From an uncultured Pseudorhodoferax sp. (lineage in GTDB: Bacteria > Pseudomonadota > Gammaproteobacteria > Burkholderiales > Burkholderiaceae), in NCBI GenBank assembly GCA_913776795.1, contig CAJYRH010000183.1, forward strand, positions 1 through 7,679: a DNA stretch of 7,679 nucleotides, given 5' to 3'. Each line of letters opens with the position of its first letter. Within the stretch, counting starts at the first letter, position 1. Of this stretch, positions 6,566-7,679 are shown piece by piece. Below the pieces are notes generated by a model that made no database searches, had not been told where the DNA came from, and saw only the letters and a program-made list of their open reading frames with translations. The position numbers were made by a program, and so were the translations under genes.

Positions 6566-6871
6566 TCAGAGCCGCTTCTGGATCTTCACGCGGATGGCCG
6601 TCACATCCCAGCCGCGGTTGCGCAGCGCCTGCTGCAGCAGCGGCGCCAGGTGGCGCAGCTTGGCGGCCGCAGCACTGTTCTCCACCAGCAGGCACCAGCC
6701 GTTCTCATCGATGGGGCCTGGCCGGATGGCCGCCCGCATGGGCGGCGGGATCAGTTGCTGCACGGCCGCCAGGCGCTCGGACGACTCGCGCACCAGGGCC
6801 GAGAGCCGCGCCAGCGGCTGCGAATCGGCAACGGCCTGTTGCAGGGTGAACGAGCGGCGAGGAGCTGGCAT
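6566..6871 (-). CDS. dciA: DUF721 protein, DciA-type helicase-loader family
   Basis: 101-aa DUF721 protein. DciA members bind the replicative helicase DnaB and help place it on DNA in bacteria lacking DnaC or DnaI. Visible parts: a helical N-region SFTLQQAVADSQPLARL (7-23), then the DUF721 core with ENGWCLLVENSAAAAKLRHL (56-75), APLLQQALRNRGW (76-88) and the final strand VTAIRVKIQ (90-98), a KH-like alpha/beta arrangement. I chose ATG 6871 (MPAPRRSF) because family similarity begins there. The frame stays open upstream, so starts at 6955 or 7114 would give 129 or 182 aa, but that extension is low-complexity, crosses the probable secA leader and resembles nothing known. The product is shorter than DciA proteins that carry an extra domain. 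It is divergent from secA, a known genomic neighbour. The helicase-loading role is inferred from the family. Confidence 0.8.
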   Translation of the reverse strand: MPAPRRSFTLQQAVADSQPLARLSALVRESSERLAAVQQLIPPPMRAAIRPGPIDENGWCLLVENSAAAAKLRHLAPLLQQALRNRGWDVTAIRVKIQKRL

Positions 6872-6931
6872 GTCCGGGGGATTATCGGGCGCACCAGCGC
6901 CGCAGGGCGCACGGCATAAAATCGCCGGTTT

Positions 6932-6968
6932 GGCACGCGCCGGGCCCTTGTCCATTCGCGCGCGTGCC
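6932..6968 (+). promoter_or_regulatory. Nine-base inverted repeat in the secA upstream region
   Basis: GGCACGCGC (6932-6940) is exactly complementary to GCGCGTGCC (6960-6968), with a 19-base loop; a flanking T6931/G6969 wobble could add a pair. If the TAAAAT at 6917 is the -10, the stem would start within a few bases of the mRNA 5' end. No T-run follows. It could be a leader structure or a DNA operator. High GC makes chance repeats of this size not rare. Confidence 0.35.
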
Positions 6969-7016
6969 GCCACTTCCGGATTCCACCGACACCAAGGGAT
7001 TTCGGTCGCCGCGCCA

Positions 7017-7037
7017 CCGCACCGTGCCGTGCGGAGG
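7017..7037 (+). promoter_or_regulatory. Hairpin overlapping GGAGG ahead of secA
   Basis: CCGCAC (7017-7022) pairs with GTGCGG (7029-7034) around a six-base loop CGTGCC. The 3' arm includes the first two bases of GGAGG (7033-7037), the only strong Shine-Dalgarno-like string before secA. That string ends 17 bases ahead of the ATG, farther than the usual 5-10, so its use by secA is uncertain. The loop sequence is also complementary to GGCACG at 6932-6937, allowing an alternative pairing. Confidence 0.3.
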
Positions 7038-7054
7038 CGGGCGATCTCGTATTC

Positions 7055-7679
7055 ATGAACATCAATTTCCTGACCAAGATTTTCGGCAGCCGCAACGAAC
7101 GGCTGTTGAAGCAATACCGCAAGTCGGTGCAGGCGATCAATGCGCTGGAATCCCAGTTGGAGAAGCTCTCCGACGACGAACTGCGCGCCAAGACCCAGGA
7201 GTTCAAGGACCGCGTGGCCGGTGGCGCCTCGCTGGATTCACTGCTGGTGGAGGCCTTCGCGGTGGTGCGCGAGGGCTCCAAGCGCATCATGAAGATGCGC
7301 CACTTCGACGTGCAGCTGCTGGGTGGCATGGCCTTGCACCACGGCAAGATCGCCGAGATGCGTACCGGCGAGGGCAAGACGCTGACGGCCACGCTGCCGG
7401 TGTACCTCAATGCACTGTCGGGCAAGGGTGTGCACGTGGTCACGGTCAACGATTACCTGGCCAACCGCGACGCCCAGTGGATGGGCCGGCTGTACAACTT
7501 CCTGGGCCTGACGGTCGGCATCAACCTGCCGCAGATGCCGCGCGAGGAAAAGCAGGCCGCCTACGCCGCCGACATCACCTACGGCACCAACAACGAGTAC
7601 GGCTTCGACTACCTGCGCGACAACATGGTCTACGAGGTGCGCGACCGCGTGCAGCGCGGCCTGAACTTCGCCATCGTCG
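7055..7679 (+). CDS. secA: Preprotein translocase ATPase SecA, N-terminal part (3' end outside window)
   Basis: SecA is the cytosolic/peripheral ATPase that drives secretory preproteins through SecYEG. The 208 visible residues begin [20 protein letters not shown], the usual beta/gammaproteobacterial N-terminus, from ATG 7055. Seen in order: N-terminal helix and linker (1-80), [20 protein letters not shown] (87-106) with Walker A GEGKT (105-109, Lys108), [10 protein letters not shown] (131-140), and [15 protein letters not shown] (176-190). The window stops at NFAIV, just before the expected Walker B DEVDS. The remaining roughly 700 residues, including the preprotein cross-linking domain and C-terminal zinc motif, are outside. 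No in-frame start exists upstream near the GGAGG. An overlapping open frame ends at 7058, making an ATGA junction with this start. No SecM-like signal-peptide gene is seen upstream. Confidence 0.98.
   Translation, partial: MNINFLTKIFGSRNERLLKQYRKSVQAINALESQLEKLSDDELRAKTQEFKDRVAGGASLDSLLVEAFAVVREGSKRIMKMRHFDVQLLGGMALHHGKIAEMRTGEGKTLTATLPVYLNALSGKGVHVVTVNDYLANRDAQWMGRLYNFLGLTVGINLPQMPREEKQAAYAADITYGTNNEYGFDYLRDNMVYEVRDRVQRGLNFAIV

Larger units (their letters stand above)
6872..7054. promoter_or_regulatory. Divergent dciA-secA intergenic region with putative promoters and secA leader
   Basis: These 183 bases lie between the divergent starts. Plus-strand TAAAAT (6917-6922) is a fair -10 for secA and would give an mRNA leader of about 125 bases; no good -35 stands 16-18 bases before it. 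On the minus strand GATAAT (6886 down to 6881) matches the -10 consensus at five of six bases but sits only nine bases from the dciA ATG, so that transcript would be nearly leaderless. Both assignments are weak. The right half contains two inverted repeats, listed separately, and GGAGG at 7033-7037. Confidence 0.4.

Noticed and set aside
5253..6919. Long open frames on both strands over serA (minus 5253-6695, plus 5363-6919)
   Set aside because: Both are out of frame with serA, whose 410-residue product matches the known enzyme end to end. The alternative products show no recognisable fold.
1..7679. Mobile element, prophage, CRISPR or horizontally acquired defence system
   Set aside because: No transposase, integrase, spaced direct repeats, tRNA-like attachment site or composition shift was seen; all genes are ordinary metabolic or housekeeping families.

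Overview
The window is GC-rich, almost fully coding chromosomal DNA. Gene content and protein style (GC-biased third codon positions, weak or absent Shine-Dalgarno sites, a DUF721/DciA gene beside secA, SerA and YchJ types) suggest a betaproteobacterium, most likely Burkholderiales/Comamonadaceae. That placement is inferred from familiarity with the protein families, not from a search. No tRNA, rRNA, CRISPR array, insertion sequence or phage gene was seen.

Left block (bases 1-5170, plus strand): seven genes run head to tail. They are a thiolase (5' part outside the window), a short-chain dehydrogenase (SDR) of the C-factor type, a pyridoxamine-phosphate-oxidase-like FMN protein, an acyl-CoA dehydrogenase, a YchJ/UPF0225 protein, a HAD-superfamily phosphatase and a DUF1275 membrane protein. 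The first five are packed with 1-base (TGATG), 1-base (TGATG), +15-base and 4-base (GTGA) junctions, so they are very probably one translationally coupled operon. The thiolase and acyl-CoA dehydrogenase point to beta-oxidation-type acyl-CoA degradation. The HAD and DUF1275 genes follow after gaps of about 31 and 35 bases and look like passengers of the same transcript.

Middle (5171-6403, minus strand): serA, encoding D-3-phosphoglycerate dehydrogenase, the first step of serine synthesis. It converges on the DUF1275 gene with no spacer: the two stop codons share the palindrome TGATCA. A very GC-rich hairpin lies just beyond the serA stop.

Right block (6404-7679): a 162-base gap, then a small minus-strand DUF721 gene (dciA, replicative-helicase loader family), a 183-base divergent intergenic region, and the first 208 codons of secA on the plus strand, cut by the window edge. 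The region ahead of secA holds two inverted repeats, one overlapping a GGAGG that lies 17 bases before the ATG, and an open frame that ends with ATGA on the secA start. This possible secA leader structure is the least explained element here. The rest is conventional housekeeping and catabolic sequence, and I do not see a convincing undescribed system.
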